In this document: in pieces, positions 47,290 to 56,910 of the stretch
Position numbering within the stretch: position 1 is the stretch's first letter
Layout: every line of letters starts with the position of its first letter
DNA from: Vagococcus fessus
GTDB taxonomy: Bacteria; Bacillota; Bacilli; Lactobacillales; Vagococcaceae
NCBI RefSeq assembly: GCF_003987565.1
Contig: NZ_NGJY01000005.1
Location: 57,724-121,723, forward strand
DNA: 64,000 bases
Reading direction: 5' to 3'
Notes under the pieces: model-generated
Database searches by the model: none
Told to the model about the DNA's origin: nothing
Seen by the model: only the letters and a program-made list of their open reading frames with translations
Translations under genes and position numbers: made by a program

Positions 47290-47943
47290 ATGAAAATAGC
47301 ACCATCGATTTTAAGTGCAGATTTTGCGAATTTAGAAAGAGATATTAAAGTAGTAGAAGCGGGTGGAGCAGACTATATCCACGTTGATGTTATGGATGGG
47401 CAATTTGTACCGAATATTACGATTGGCGCTAATGTAGTATCGGCTATTAGACCTACTACGAAATTGCCGTTGGATGTTCATTTGATGATTACGGAACCAG
47501 AGCGTTATGTAGAAGATTTCGCTAAAGCGGGAGCAGATTTCATCGTTGTTCATCAAGAAAGTACGCTTCATTTGCACCGTGTGTTACAAATGATTAAAAA
47601 TGCAGGTGTAAAAGCGGGTGTGGTTATTAACCCAGCAACTCCAGTATCGGCGATTAAAGAAGTGTTAAACATGGTTGATTTAGTGTTAGTTATGACAGTT
47701 AATCCAGGTTTTGGTGGTCAAGCTTTCATTCCATCATGCTTAACTAAGATTGAAGAGTTAGCGGCTATCCGTAAAGAGTGTGGCTATGAGTATGAGATTG
47801 AAGTAGACGGTGGGGTAGTTCCAGAAACAGCTGCTTTATGTGCGCAAGCAGGAGCGGATGTTTTTGTTGCAGGTTCATATGTTTACAATGCAGAAAATCC
47901 AGCTAAACAAATTGAACTGTTGAAAGCTGCGATTGAATCATGA
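47290..47943 (+). CDS. rpe: ribulose-phosphate 3-epimerase
   Basis: 217 residues, TIM barrel. Signature blocks SILSADFANLERDIKVVE, YIHVDVMDGQFVPNITIG, LDVHLMITEP and MTVNPGFGGQAFIP include the metal-binding His and Asp residues. It interconverts ribulose-5-phosphate and xylulose-5-phosphate in the pentose phosphate pathway. TGGAGGAA precedes the ATG. It overlaps thiN by 4 nt (ATGA). Confidence 0.96.
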   Translation: MKIAPSILSADFANLERDIKVVEAGGADYIHVDVMDGQFVPNITIGANVVSAIRPTTKLPLDVHLMITEPERYVEDFAKAGADFIVVHQESTLHLHRVLQMIKNAGVKAGVVINPATPVSAIKEVLNMVDLVLVMTVNPGFGGQAFIPSCLTKIEELAAIRKECGYEYEIEVDGGVVPETAALCAQAGADVFVAGSYVYNAENPAKQIELLKAAIES

Positions 47944-48593
47944 GCAAAAAAATAGTGATAGTGGCTGGAGGTCCTAGAGACCTTTGGCCTGATATTTCTA
48001 ATTTTTTATCAACTGACACGATATGGTTTGGTGTAGATAGAGGTGCTCATTTTTTATTAGACGAAGAAATAGTTCCGGAGTGGGCTATCGGTGATTTTGA
48101 TTCTCTTGCAGAATCGGAATTAAAACGAGTCGAAGAAAAAGTAAGTAATATTAATTATGCCAAGCCTGAAAAAGATGAAACTGATACGCAACTGGCACTT
48201 TCAATTGCAATGCGAGATTATCCCGAACTTCCAATTTATTTAATAGGAGCAACAGGTGGCAGGTTAGATCATTTTCTTTCTAACTTATGGCTAGTACTTG
48301 AACCGAGATATCAACAAATTGCTAGTAGACTTACGTTGATGGATGCGCAAAATACAATTACGTATTATTTGCCGGGAGACCATTGCATCAGTAAAGAAGC
48401 TGATAAATTTTATTTAGCTTATGTTTGTCTAACGCCTGTGAGTGAACTGACGTTAGTAGATGCAAAATACACCTTAACGAAGCAGGAGATTCCTTATCCT
48501 GTAAGTTTGGCGAGTAATGAGTTTGTAGGAGAGAAGAGTCACTTTTCGTTTACTTCAGGCCTAGTTGCTGTTATCCAAAGTAAAGACAAATAA
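47940..48593 (+). CDS. thiN: thiamine pyrophosphokinase
   Basis: 217 residues. Catalytic-domain motifs GVDRGAHFLL, IGDFDSLAESE and KDETDTQLALSIA give the Asp residues for ATP-Mg; GATGGRLDHFLSNL binds thiamine. A C-terminal beta domain follows. It transfers pyrophosphate to thiamine to make TPP, the cofactor of transketolase, which fits its coupling to rpe (ATGA overlap). A bidirectional terminator lies between it and rpmB. Confidence 0.94.
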   Translation: MSKKIVIVAGGPRDLWPDISNFLSTDTIWFGVDRGAHFLLDEEIVPEWAIGDFDSLAESELKRVEEKVSNINYAKPEKDETDTQLALSIAMRDYPELPIYLIGATGGRLDHFLSNLWLVLEPRYQQIASRLTLMDAQNTITYYLPGDHCISKEADKFYLAYVCLTPVSELTLVDAKYTLTKQEIPYPVSLASNEFVGEKSHFSFTSGLVAVIQSKDK

Positions 48594-48631
48594 AAAAACC
48601 ATTCAAACGATTGTTTGAATGGTTTTTATTT
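48594..48631. terminator. bidirectional terminator between thiN and rpmB
   Basis: Perfect 13-nt arms AAACCATTCAAAC (48596-48608) and GTTTGAATGGTTT (48613-48625) around GATT, A-rich left and T-rich right. Confidence 0.92.
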
Positions 48632-48644
48632 TTTTGAAATTAGA

Positions 48645-48833
48645 TTAAACGCGTTCTACTTTACCTGATTTCAAAGCACGAGTTGAAACCCAAACTTTTT
48701 TTGGTTTACCGTCTACTAAAATACGGACTTTTTGTAAATTCGGTTTCCAAGTACGTTTTGATGCATTCATCGCGTGAGAGCGTGTATTACCACTTCTAGA
48801 TTTACGTCCAGTAATATAACATTCTTTTGCCAT
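48645..48833 (-). CDS. rpmB: 50S ribosomal protein L28
   Basis: 62 residues, typical length. [34 protein letters not shown] is the L28 signature; CxxC pairs found in zinc-binding L28 forms are absent, so this is the zinc-free type. AAAGGAGG precedes the start. It is transcribed alone and divergently from the asp23-like gene; the 253-nt gap should carry both promoters, and TTGACA at 48970-48975 could be the -35 on the plus strand. Confidence 0.96.
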   Translation of the reverse strand: MAKECYITGRKSRSGNTRSHAMNASKRTWKPNLQKVRILVDGKPKKVWVSTRALKSGKVERV

Positions 48834-49086
48834 GTTTCTTCCTCCTTTGCTTTGATATTGGAGCGGATATTTGTTCTGCTCATACTAGACTAATTTATCA
48901 TGGATAGCTATTTATTGCAAGCTAATTTTGTTATTTTTTATTAAAAATAGGTGAAGGAAATTAGATTTATTGACAAAAGACTCTTAAAAAAACATTAATA
49001 AGGTTATAAACCTTTTAAATAAACAGCGCCTATGATAAAATAAGGGAAGAAAATGGGCAATTATAGCTCAAAGGAGGCTTAATCTT

Positions 49087-49449
49087 ATGGCTGTAAAAAT
49101 TAAAACACAAGCAGGAACTATTGAAATTAGTAACGATGTGATTGCGACCGTCGTAGGCGGAGCTGCAACAGATATTTACGGCATCGTTGGAATGGCTAGT
49201 AAAAATCAAATCAAAGATAATTTAAATGAAATATTACGTAAAGAAAATTATTCTCGTGGAGTTGTCGTTCGTCAAGAAGATAACGGGGTAGCAATTGATG
49301 TCTATACGATTGTTAGCTACGGCACAAAAATCTCAGAAGTGAGTCGTAACGTGCAAGAGAGTGTTAAATATAATCTTGAAACAATGTTAGGCGTTACAGC
49401 TAACTCAGTAAATATTTTTGTACAAGGCGTACGCGTACTACCAGACTAG
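49087..49449 (+). CDS. Asp23/Gls24 family envelope-associated protein (YloU-like)
   Basis: 120 residues. Core blocks GTIEISNDVIATVVGGAATDIYGIVGMAS and VAIDVYTIVSYGTKISEVSRNVQESVKYNLE fit the Asp23 superfamily. Members associate with the membrane or envelope stress responses, and the YloU-type paralogue sits directly before the DAK-phosphatase gene in most Firmicutes, as here (39-nt gap). AAAGGAGGC precedes the ATG. Molecular function is not known. Confidence 0.9.
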   Translation: MAVKIKTQAGTIEISNDVIATVVGGAATDIYGIVGMASKNQIKDNLNEILRKENYSRGVVVRQEDNGVAIDVYTIVSYGTKISEVSRNVQESVKYNLETMLGVTANSVNIFVQGVRVLPD

Positions 49450-49488
49450 AGTGTCAGTAGGTAGTTTAATCTTAAGGAGGATAATTAA

Positions 49489-51165
49489 GTGAAGGTAGCA
49501 ACTATAAAGAGCGGTCAGTTCCAAGCAATGGTTCAAGCTGGGGCGGAACGTTTAGATAAGAATGCAGAATACGTTAACTCGTTAAATGTATTCCCAGTGC
49601 CAGATGGCGATACAGGAACAAATATGAATTTATCAATGACAAGTGGGGCTGAAGCAGTCTCATCAAGTCTTTCTGAAAGCGTGGGCGAATTAGCTCAAGT
49701 TTTATCTAAAGGGTTATTAATGGGAGCTCGTGGAAACTCAGGCGTTATTTTGTCTCAGTTATTCCGTGGATTTTCAAAACAAATTCCAGACGTAGTGGAA
49801 TTAAATGCGCAAGATTTAGCAGCAGCATTTACTCACGGTGTGGAAACAGCCTACAAAGCAGTAATGAAGCCTGTTGAGGGAACTATCTTAACAGTATCTC
49901 GTGAAGCGGCTAAAGCTGGTGAGAAAAAAGCGAAAGAAACAGATGACTGTGTTGAAGTAATGGAAGCAGTTGTTAAAGGCGCTAAAAAATCATTAGACCG
50001 CACACCAGATTTATTACCTGTCTTAAAAGAAGTTGGTGTGGTTGATAGTGGTGGACAAGGTCTATTATTCATCTATGAAGGTTTCTTAGAAGTCTTATCA
50101 GGTAAAGTTGTTGAAAATCCAGTCTACCAACCAAATGCGGCTCAAATGACTGAAATGGTTAACGCTGAGCACCACCGTAGTGTAGCAGGACATGTTGCAA
50201 CAGAAGACATTACATTTGGTTACTGTACTGAAATCATGGTTAAAATTGGTGAAGGCGAAACAGTTGATAGCGAATTTGATTATGATACATTCCGTAACTA
50301 TTTAAATGAGTTAGGTGATTCATTATTAGTAGTAGCTGATGATGAAATTATCAAAGTTCATGTTCATACAGAACGCCCAGGCGAAGTTATGAACTATGGT
50401 CAAAAATTTGGTTCATTAGTTAAAATTAAAGTAGATAACATGCGTTTACAACATGACACTATTTTAGAAAATGAAAAAGCTGCTCCTGTTTCTGAAAAAC
50501 AACCAGCTAAACCATTTGGTGTTATTGCGATTGCAGCAGGTGAAGGTGTTCAGGAGTTATTCCGTAGTTTAGGCGCTAGCTACATTATTAGTGGTGGTCA
50601 AACAATGAACCCAAGTACTGAAGATATCTTAAAAGCAATTGACGAAGTTAATGCTGAAAATGTTGTTATTTTACCGAATAACAAAAATATCTTTATGGCA
50701 GCAGATCAAGCAGCTGAAGTAAGTGATATTCCAGTTGCAGTTATTCCTTCTAAAACTATTTCTCAAGGTATGACAGCGATGTTAGGTTATAACGACCAAT
50801 TATCTTTAGAAGATAACAAAGAAGCAATGATTGCGATGTTAGATGAAGTGAAGAGTGGTCAAGTTACGACTGCAGTTCGCGATACAACTATTGACGGTAT
50901 CGAAATCAAAGAAGGACATTATATCGGAATGCTTGAAGGCAAAATTGTTGTCTGTCAGTCTGAATTAGTGGCGACATCTATTTCAACATTAGAAAAAATG
51001 ATTGATGAAGATAGCGAAATCGTTACAATTATTATTGGTGAAGATGGTAATGCGGAAGATGCAGAAGCATTAGAAGCAGCGATCTTAAATATCGATAGTG
51101 ATTTAGAAGTTGAAATTCACGAAGGTGGCCAACCGGTTTACCCTTACTTATTCTCAGTAGAATAA
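49489..51165 (+). CDS. fakA: DegV-partner fatty acid kinase (DhaL/DAK phosphatase domain, YloV/FakA)
   Basis: 558 residues. N-terminal DhaL nucleotide-binding domain (VFPVPDGDTGTNMNLSM; GARGNSGVILSQLFRG; VDSGGQGLLFIYEGFLE), then a middle domain, and a C-terminal DegV-like fold domain. In S. aureus the homologue phosphorylates fatty acids bound to a FakB (DegV-family) partner, feeding PlsX/PlsY; plsX lies 2 kb downstream here. The gene starts with GTG 49489 behind TAAGGAGG. A terminator follows the stop. Confidence 0.9.
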   Translation: MKVATIKSGQFQAMVQAGAERLDKNAEYVNSLNVFPVPDGDTGTNMNLSMTSGAEAVSSSLSESVGELAQVLSKGLLMGARGNSGVILSQLFRGFSKQIPDVVELNAQDLAAAFTHGVETAYKAVMKPVEGTILTVSREAAKAGEKKAKETDDCVEVMEAVVKGAKKSLDRTPDLLPVLKEVGVVDSGGQGLLFIYEGFLEVLSGKVVENPVYQPNAAQMTEMVNAEHHRSVAGHVATEDITFGYCTEIMVKIGEGETVDSEFDYDTFRNYLNELGDSLLVVADDEIIKVHVHTERPGEVMNYGQKFGSLVKIKVDNMRLQHDTILENEKAAPVSEKQPAKPFGVIAIAAGEGVQELFRSLGASYIISGGQTMNPSTEDILKAIDEVNAENVVILPNNKNIFMAADQAAEVSDIPVAVIPSKTISQGMTAMLGYNDQLSLEDNKEAMIAMLDEVKSGQVTTAVRDTTIDGIEIKEGHYIGMLEGKIVVCQSELVATSISTLEKMIDEDSEIVTIIIGEDGNAEDAEALEAAILNIDSDLEVEIHEGGQPVYPYLFSVE

Positions 51166-51177
51166 AATGATTATACG

Positions 51178-51212
51178 GAAAAGCCAGACATAACTGTTTG
51201 GCTTTTTCTTTT
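51178..51212 (+). terminator. rho-independent terminator after fakA
   Basis: GAAAAGCCAGAC (51178-51189) pairs with GTTTGGCTTTTTC with a T bulge and one G-U, loop ATAACT, then TTTTTT. Confidence 0.85.
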
Positions 51213-51237
51213 TTATAGTAGGAAAGGAGGGAAAGTG

Positions 51238-53277
51238 ATGAAAAGTTTATCGGATTCAGTGAGTTGTTTAGCAGGTGTAGGGCCAAAGAGGCAAGAGAAT
51301 CTTCAGAAGTTAGGGATTGAAACCATTGAGGATTTGTTAACTTATTTCCCTTTTAGGTATGATGATATTCAAGCGAAACGAATTGAAGAAATTGGTGACC
51401 AAGAAAAAGTGGTGTTAAAAGGGATTGTTATCGCAGAACCTGTTGTATCATATTATGGTCATCGTAAGAGTAGGTTAAGTTTCCGAATGATGGAAGAGCA
51501 TGCGGTTGTGAGTGTCACTTTCTTCAATCAACCCTTTTTAAAGTCTAAAATTAATGTTAATGAAGAAGTAGCTATCTACGGTAAGTGGGATGCGAAGCGC
51601 AAGTCTTTAACCGGGATGAAAGTATTGGGAACGAAAGATCAAGATATTGATTTTTCACCCATCTATCATGTTTCGAAGGAAGTCAGACAGCAAGCATTAG
51701 TCGATTTGATTAAAGTAGCTTTCGCAGAGTATGGTGAATTGGTAATGGAATGGCTGCCAGATGAGCTGGTAGAACGTTATCAATTAATGCCGCGTCCTGA
51801 AGCGGTAAAAGCGATGCACTTTCCTAAAAATCAAGAAGAAAGTCATTTAGCTCGCCGCCGTTTGATTTATGAAGAGTTCTTTGAATTCCAGATGCGAATG
51901 CAACAGCTGCGTCATCAAGAGCGTGAAATGGGACAAGGCAGACAGCTTTTATATGATGTGGAACGATTAAAAGGGTTTATTACAACGCTCCCGTTTGAGT
52001 TAACCGAAGCTCAAAAACGTGTCACTAATGAAATGTGTCGAGATATGAGAAGTCATAAGCATATGTTGCGTCTGCTTCAAGGTGACGTAGGGAGTGGTAA
52101 AACAGTTGTAGCGGCTTTGGTTCTTTACGCAGCGGTGACAGCCGGAGTTCAAGGTGCATTGATGGTTCCTACTGAAATACTAGCCGAACAGCATTTAGCG
52201 AGTTTAAATGGCTTGTTTGATCCTTTGGAAGTAAATGTAGCGCTCTTGACAGGGTCGACAAAAGCGAAGGAACGTCGTCATATTTTAGCAGGGCTTGCTG
52301 ATGGAACGATTGATATTGTAGTTGGGACGCACGCGCTTATTCAAAAAGATGTTGAATTTAGTCAGTTAGGCTTAGTGATAACAGATGAACAGCACCGTTT
52401 TGGTGTCAATCAGCGTAAGGTATTACGTGAAAAAGGGATGGACCCAGATGTGCTCTTTATGACGGCTACGCCAATTCCAAGAACGCTCGCCATAACAGCT
52501 TATGGTGAAATGGACGTTTCGATTATTGATGAGTTACCAGCGGGGCGTATCCCGATTGAGACAAGATGGATTAAGCCGCCTCAATTAGAAACAGTTTTAG
52601 CGTGGATGCGTACAGAACTAGAAATGGGGCACCAAGCTTATGTGATTTGTCCGCTTATTGATGAGTCTGAGACTTTAGATGTGAAAAATGCGATGGATAT
52701 TTATGAGAAGCTTCGTCACTACTATGGGCCAACTTATGAAGTCGGCTTGCTTCACGGTAAAATGAAACCCGCAGAAAAAGATCAGATTATGACAGAGTTT
52801 AAAGAAAATAAGTGTCAGGTACTGGTTTCGACAACTGTTATTGAAGTTGGGGTTAATGTTCCTAACGCAACGGCAATGATTATTATGGATGCAGACCGTT
52901 TTGGTTTGGCGCAGTTGCACCAGTTAAGAGGTCGTGTTGGGCGTGGTAGTCAAGCGTCTCATTGTATTTTAGTAGCTAATCCTAAGAGTGAAATGGGTAG
53001 CCAACGAATGAAAATCATGACGGAGACTAATGATGGGTTTGTTTTAAGTCAAAAAGACTTAGAAATGCGTGGCCCAGGTGAAGTGTTTGGAGCTAGACAA
53101 TCTGGTTTACCGCAGTTTATGGTAGGCGATTTGGTAGCTGATTTTGTAGTGATGGAGGCAGCGAGACAAGATGCTGCGTTGATATGGTCGGAAGAGGACT
53201 GGTGGAGGAATGAGTCTTATCGCGGGATGAAAGAAAAGATTTTAACTGGTGAGGCTGCAAATCCGTGGTTCGATTAA
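51238..53277 (+). CDS. recG: ATP-dependent DNA helicase RecG
   Basis: 679 residues. N-terminal wedge/OB domain (VGPKRQENLQKLGIETIEDLL...), helicase core with GDVGSGKTVVAALVL (Walker A), DEQHRFGV (motif II), QLRGRVGRGSQ (motif VI) and the C-terminal TRG region (LEMRGPGEVFGARQSG). It remodels stalled forks and Holliday junctions. I use ATG 51238, seven bases after AAAGGAGG; the preceding in-frame GTG (51235) is nearer the ribosome binding site but less likely. Confidence 0.96.
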   Translation: MKSLSDSVSCLAGVGPKRQENLQKLGIETIEDLLTYFPFRYDDIQAKRIEEIGDQEKVVLKGIVIAEPVVSYYGHRKSRLSFRMMEEHAVVSVTFFNQPFLKSKINVNEEVAIYGKWDAKRKSLTGMKVLGTKDQDIDFSPIYHVSKEVRQQALVDLIKVAFAEYGELVMEWLPDELVERYQLMPRPEAVKAMHFPKNQEESHLARRRLIYEEFFEFQMRMQQLRHQEREMGQGRQLLYDVERLKGFITTLPFELTEAQKRVTNEMCRDMRSHKHMLRLLQGDVGSGKTVVAALVLYAAVTAGVQGALMVPTEILAEQHLASLNGLFDPLEVNVALLTGSTKAKERRHILAGLADGTIDIVVGTHALIQKDVEFSQLGLVITDEQHRFGVNQRKVLREKGMDPDVLFMTATPIPRTLAITAYGEMDVSIIDELPAGRIPIETRWIKPPQLETVLAWMRTELEMGHQAYVICPLIDESETLDVKNAMDIYEKLRHYYGPTYEVGLLHGKMKPAEKDQIMTEFKENKCQVLVSTTVIEVGVNVPNATAMIIMDADRFGLAQLHQLRGRVGRGSQASHCILVANPKSEMGSQRMKIMTETNDGFVLSQKDLEMRGPGEVFGARQSGLPQFMVGDLVADFVVMEAARQDAALIWSEEDWWRNESYRGMKEKILTGEAANPWFD

Positions 53278-53349
53278 ACTAAGAGAGCGTAAACAAAGGT
53301 CTGTCTATGATATAATAAGTCAGTAAGTGTAAGAGAGGAGAGTCTTTAT

Positions 53350-54366
53350 ATGAAAATAGCAGTAGATGCAATGGGCGGCGATTTCGCACCTAAAGCGATT
53401 GTAGAAGGTGTCATGCTTGCTCAAAAAGAATTTCCAGATACAGAATTTCAACTGTATGGAAAAGAGTCAGCAATAAGAGAGCATTTAACGAATGAAAAAA
53501 ATATAGTAATTATCCATACGGATGATAAAATTGAAAGTGATGACGAGCCTGTACGTGCCATTCGTCGTAAAAAAGAAGCGTCAATGGTCTTAGCGGCTAA
53601 AGCTGTTAAAGAGGGGCAAGCTGATGCTATCTTTTCAGCAGGGAATACAGGTGCTTTACTTGCGGCTGGTTTATTCATAATTGGTCGTATCAAGAATGTG
53701 GAACGTCCAGGTTTAATGACGACAATGCCAGTTATGGGCCAACCGGATGGCGGGTTTGATTTTATTGATATGGGAGCTAATGCTGATAATAAGCCAGAAC
53801 ATATCTTACAGTATGCTATTTTAGCCTCTTATTACGCAAAAAATGTAAGAGGAATAGCTAATCCACGTGTTGCGTTATTAAATAATGGAGCTGAAGCGAC
53901 AAAAGGCAGTGAGCTGACTAAAAAAGCTTATGAGTTATTAGCTGCCGAAGGTTCTATTAATTTTACAGGAAATATTGAAGCGCGCGACTTACTGACAGGA
54001 GCCGCAGATGTTGTGGTAACGGATGGCTTTACAGGCAATGCGGTCCTTAAAGCGACTGAAGGAACCGCGATGTCATTGATGTCAGTTCTTAAGAAATCTA
54101 TTTTAGGCGCAGGGTTAAAAGGTAAAATTGGGGCCTTGCTATTAAAAGATGCCCTACGTGGTATGAAAAAAGAATTAGATTATTCTTCCCATGGGGGCGC
54201 AGTTTTATTTGGTTTGAAAGCACCAGTGGTTAAAACGCATGGTTCAACAGGTCCAGAAGCTGTTTCGCATACTATTCGTCAAATTCATACGATGTTGGAA
54301 AGTAATGTGATTGGTGAATTAGTGACGTACTTTGATGAAAAAATGGAAGAAGTTACTGAAAATTAA
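53350..54366 (+). CDS. plsX: phosphate acyltransferase PlsX
   Basis: 338 residues. [21 protein letters not shown] start, [22 protein letters not shown], and [14 protein letters not shown] blocks are all diagnostic. It makes acyl-phosphate from acyl-ACP, the donor for the first acylation of glycerol-3-phosphate. TATAAT at 53311-53316 marks its promoter and GAGAGGAGAG the ribosome binding site. acpP lies 107 nt downstream; together with plsC, acpS and fakA, much of the phospholipid entry pathway is in this window. Confidence 0.96.
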   Translation: MKIAVDAMGGDFAPKAIVEGVMLAQKEFPDTEFQLYGKESAIREHLTNEKNIVIIHTDDKIESDDEPVRAIRRKKEASMVLAAKAVKEGQADAIFSAGNTGALLAAGLFIIGRIKNVERPGLMTTMPVMGQPDGGFDFIDMGANADNKPEHILQYAILASYYAKNVRGIANPRVALLNNGAEATKGSELTKKAYELLAAEGSINFTGNIEARDLLTGAADVVVTDGFTGNAVLKATEGTAMSLMSVLKKSILGAGLKGKIGALLLKDALRGMKKELDYSSHGGAVLFGLKAPVVKTHGSTGPEAVSHTIRQIHTMLESNVIGELVTYFDEKMEEVTEN

Positions 54367-54473
54367 GAGTTTTTTAAGTAATTTGCAAAAAAACTAGACA
54401 AAGCTCGGATTAATAAGTAAAATAATATTGTATTATATGTAAATTGTTTGTAATAGTCTGGAGGTGGACAAAC

Positions 54474-54713
54474 ATGACTAAAGAAGAAGTATTACAAAAA
54501 GTACGCTTGATTATCACGAAACATTTTGATATTGAAGAAGAAAAAGTAGTCGAATCATTGAGCATTAAGGATGATCTTGGTGCAGATTCAATTAGTATCA
54601 TGGAATTTGTTCTAGAACTTGAAGATGAGTTTGGTACGGAAATTTCTGACGAAGACGCAGAGAAAATAGAAACAGTAGGTGCCGCAGTTGAGTATATTTC
54701 AACTAACCTATAA
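54474..54713 (+). CDS. acpP: acyl carrier protein
   Basis: 79 residues, acidic four-helix protein. The phosphopantetheine attachment Ser is in LGADSISIMEFV; the usual DSL is DSI here, a conservative change seen in some plsX-linked ACPs. I start at ATG 54474 behind TGGAGGTGG; the reading frame upstream has no ACP similarity. Because Lactobacillales often carry a second ACP in the fab cluster, this plsX-linked copy may serve phospholipid synthesis with exogenous fatty acids rather than de novo synthesis. Confidence 0.93.
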   Translation: MTKEEVLQKVRLIITKHFDIEEEKVVESLSIKDDLGADSISIMEFVLELEDEFGTEISDEDAEKIETVGAAVEYISTNL

Positions 54714-54764
54714 AAATAAGTAATCATTAGCAGAAGCATAGCTGATGGTTGCTTATTTTTTTGG
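54712..54764 (+). terminator. rho-independent terminator after acpP
   Basis: AAATAAGTAATCATTAGC and GCTGATGGTTGCTTATTT pair over 18 positions with wobbles around AGAAGCATA, followed by TTTTT. Confidence 0.88.
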
Positions 54765-54825
54765 CTCTTTTTAGGTTTTATTAAAACGGTTTAATAAAAA
54801 GATGTTAAAATTATGTTAAAAATAT

Positions 54826-54854
54826 TTGAATTTAATGAGAGTGTTGTGTATAAT
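54826..54854 (+). promoter_or_regulatory. promoter of the opp operon
   Basis: -35 TTGAAT (54826-54831), 17-nt spacer ending in TGTG, -10 TATAAT (54849-54854). The transcript would have about a 90-nt leader before oppD. No clear CodY box or other operator was identified by eye. Confidence 0.75.
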
Positions 54855-54950
54855 CATTAAATAACGATAAGAAAATTAAAATAACATGAGAAAAACGAAC
54901 GCGTTTTAGATTTATTTTCATTTCTTAAGAGCGATAAGGAGGTTATTTAG

Positions 54951-55958
54951 ATGGAAGATACTAATCAATTATTAGATATTCGTGAATTGCATACAGGGTT
55001 TCGTATCAAAGATGATTTTTATGACGCGGTGGACGGTGTGTCGCTAACGCTAGATAAGAATGAGGTTTTGGCGATTGTTGGTGAGTCTGGGTGTGGTAAA
55101 AGTACCTTAGCAACAACAATTATGGGACTTCAAAATGCAGGCAATACTAGAATTACTGGAAACGTTATCTATAAAGATATGAATATATTAGAGTTTAATG
55201 AGATGTTGTATAACCAAATTCGCGGAAATGATATCGGAATGATCTTCCAAGACCCATTATCAGCTCTTAATCCTTTAATGAGAATCGGTGATCAGATTGC
55301 AGAGGCGTTATCTTATCATACTGATTTTAATACCGAGAAGAAAAAAGCGCGTGTTTTAGAATTATTAGAACAAGTAGGGATTAAGAATGGAGAACGTGTA
55401 GCTGAGCAGTATCCGCATGAATTGTCAGGTGGAATGAGGCAACGTGTGATTATCGCTATTGCGATTTCGTGTAAGCCACCAGTAATTATTGCAGATGAGC
55501 CGACAACGGCACTGGATGTAACCATTCAAGCGCAAATATTAGATTTATTGTCTGAGTTACAGAAAGAAACAGAATCTGGCATTATTTTAATTACTCATGA
55601 TTTAGCGGTTGTAGCAGAGGTGGCAGATAGAGTAGCAGTGATGTATGCGGGACAGATTGTAGAAGAAGCACCCGTAGCAGAATTATTCGCTAATCCGAAA
55701 CATCCCTATACTCGCTCGTTATTGAATTCAATCCCTCAGGAAGATTCGATTGATAAAGAACTGCATGTAATAGAAGGAATTGTTCCTTCGCTTAAGAATT
55801 TACCAAGAGTAGGGTGTCGATTCGCTCCGCGTATTCCGTGGATTGAAGAGTCAGAACACGAAGAAGACCCGGAGTTGCACGAAGTAGCACCAGGGCATTT
55901 GGTTCGTTGTACGTGTTATAAACATTTCCATTTTAAAGATGAAGGAGCTGACGTGTAA
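54951..55958 (+). CDS. oppD: oligopeptide ABC transporter ATP-binding protein OppD
   Basis: 335 residues. Walker A GESGCGKST (near 45), Q-loop, signature LSGGMRQR, Walker B VIIADEPTTALD, and the C-terminal oligopeptide-transporter extension with Cys residues (CRFAPR...CTCYKH) that resembles the iron-sulfur or Cys cluster of OppD/DppD proteins. ATAAGGAGG precedes the ATG. It opens the five-gene oppDFBCA unit; its stop overlaps the oppF start by one base. Confidence 0.95.
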   Translation: MEDTNQLLDIRELHTGFRIKDDFYDAVDGVSLTLDKNEVLAIVGESGCGKSTLATTIMGLQNAGNTRITGNVIYKDMNILEFNEMLYNQIRGNDIGMIFQDPLSALNPLMRIGDQIAEALSYHTDFNTEKKKARVLELLEQVGIKNGERVAEQYPHELSGGMRQRVIIAIAISCKPPVIIADEPTTALDVTIQAQILDLLSELQKETESGIILITHDLAVVAEVADRVAVMYAGQIVEEAPVAELFANPKHPYTRSLLNSIPQEDSIDKELHVIEGIVPSLKNLPRVGCRFAPRIPWIEESEHEEDPELHEVAPGHLVRCTCYKHFHFKDEGADV

Positions 55959-56908
55959 TGGGAGAATTAATGAGAATTAGTGATTTAAAAATACATTATC
56001 CTATCCGCAGTGGCTTTTTAAATCGTGTGACGGACCATGTCCTAGCTGTTGATGGTGTCGATTTCGTGATTGAAGAAGGGAAGACGTATGGGCTCGTTGG
56101 TGAATCGGGTTCAGGTAAATCAACGACAGGAAAAGCAATTGTTGGTCTTGAAAAAGTAACATCTGGAGAAATTATTTATAAGGGTCAAGATATAACAAAA
56201 AAATCGGTTCGTAAGCAAATGGATTATAACAAAGATGTGCAGATGATTTTCCAAGATTCGATGTCGAGTTTAAATCCTAAAAAAAGGGTTATCGATATTA
56301 TAGGTGAACCCATTCGTAACTTTGAGCGTCTATCAGACCAAGAAGAAAAGAAGAAAATTCAAGCGATGTTAGATATTGTAGGGATGCCAACGGATGCTCT
56401 GTATAAATACCCACATGAATTTTCGGGTGGACAGCGTCAACGTTTGGGTGTAGCCCGTGCGGTTGCGACAAGTCCAAAGTTGATTGTAGCGGATGAGCCT
56501 GTATCAGCTCTTGATTTATCAGTACAAGCGCAGGTCCTTAACTTTATGAAACGTATCCAAGAGGAATACGGTTTGAGTTACTTGTTCATTTCTCATGATT
56601 TGGGAGTGGTGAAACACATGTGTGATAATTTAGCGATTATGCATAAAGGTCGTTTCGTTGAAATTGGAACGAGAGAAGACATCTATACTAATCCGCAACA
56701 TATTTACACGAAGCGATTATTATCAGCTATTCCAAAGATTGACGTAGCAAATCGTGAGGAACATAAAGCGAAACGTATCTTGGTGGAACAAGAGTATCAA
56801 ACGTTACAGCAAGAGTATTACGATGAGAATGGTCGTGTGTATGATTTGAAGAATTTAACGCCAACGCATCAAGCGGCTTTAAGACAGTTAGAAAGTGAGG
56901 GAGTTTAA
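55958..56908 (+). CDS. oppF: oligopeptide ABC transporter ATP-binding protein OppF
   Basis: 316 residues. Walker A GESGSGKST, signature FSGGQRQR, Walker B LIVADEPVSALD, H-loop ISHDLGVV. The C-terminal extension is longer than a core ATPase and ends in DLKNLTPTHQAAL. It pairs with OppD as a heterodimer driving import through OppBC. The start overlaps the oppD stop, and AAGGAGC lies upstream. Confidence 0.95.
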   Translation: MGELMRISDLKIHYPIRSGFLNRVTDHVLAVDGVDFVIEEGKTYGLVGESGSGKSTTGKAIVGLEKVTSGEIIYKGQDITKKSVRKQMDYNKDVQMIFQDSMSSLNPKKRVIDIIGEPIRNFERLSDQEEKKKIQAMLDIVGMPTDALYKYPHEFSGGQRQRLGVARAVATSPKLIVADEPVSALDLSVQAQVLNFMKRIQEEYGLSYLFISHDLGVVKHMCDNLAIMHKGRFVEIGTREDIYTNPQHIYTKRLLSAIPKIDVANREEHKAKRILVEQEYQTLQQEYYDENGRVYDLKNLTPTHQAALRQLESEGV

Positions 56909-56910
56909 TT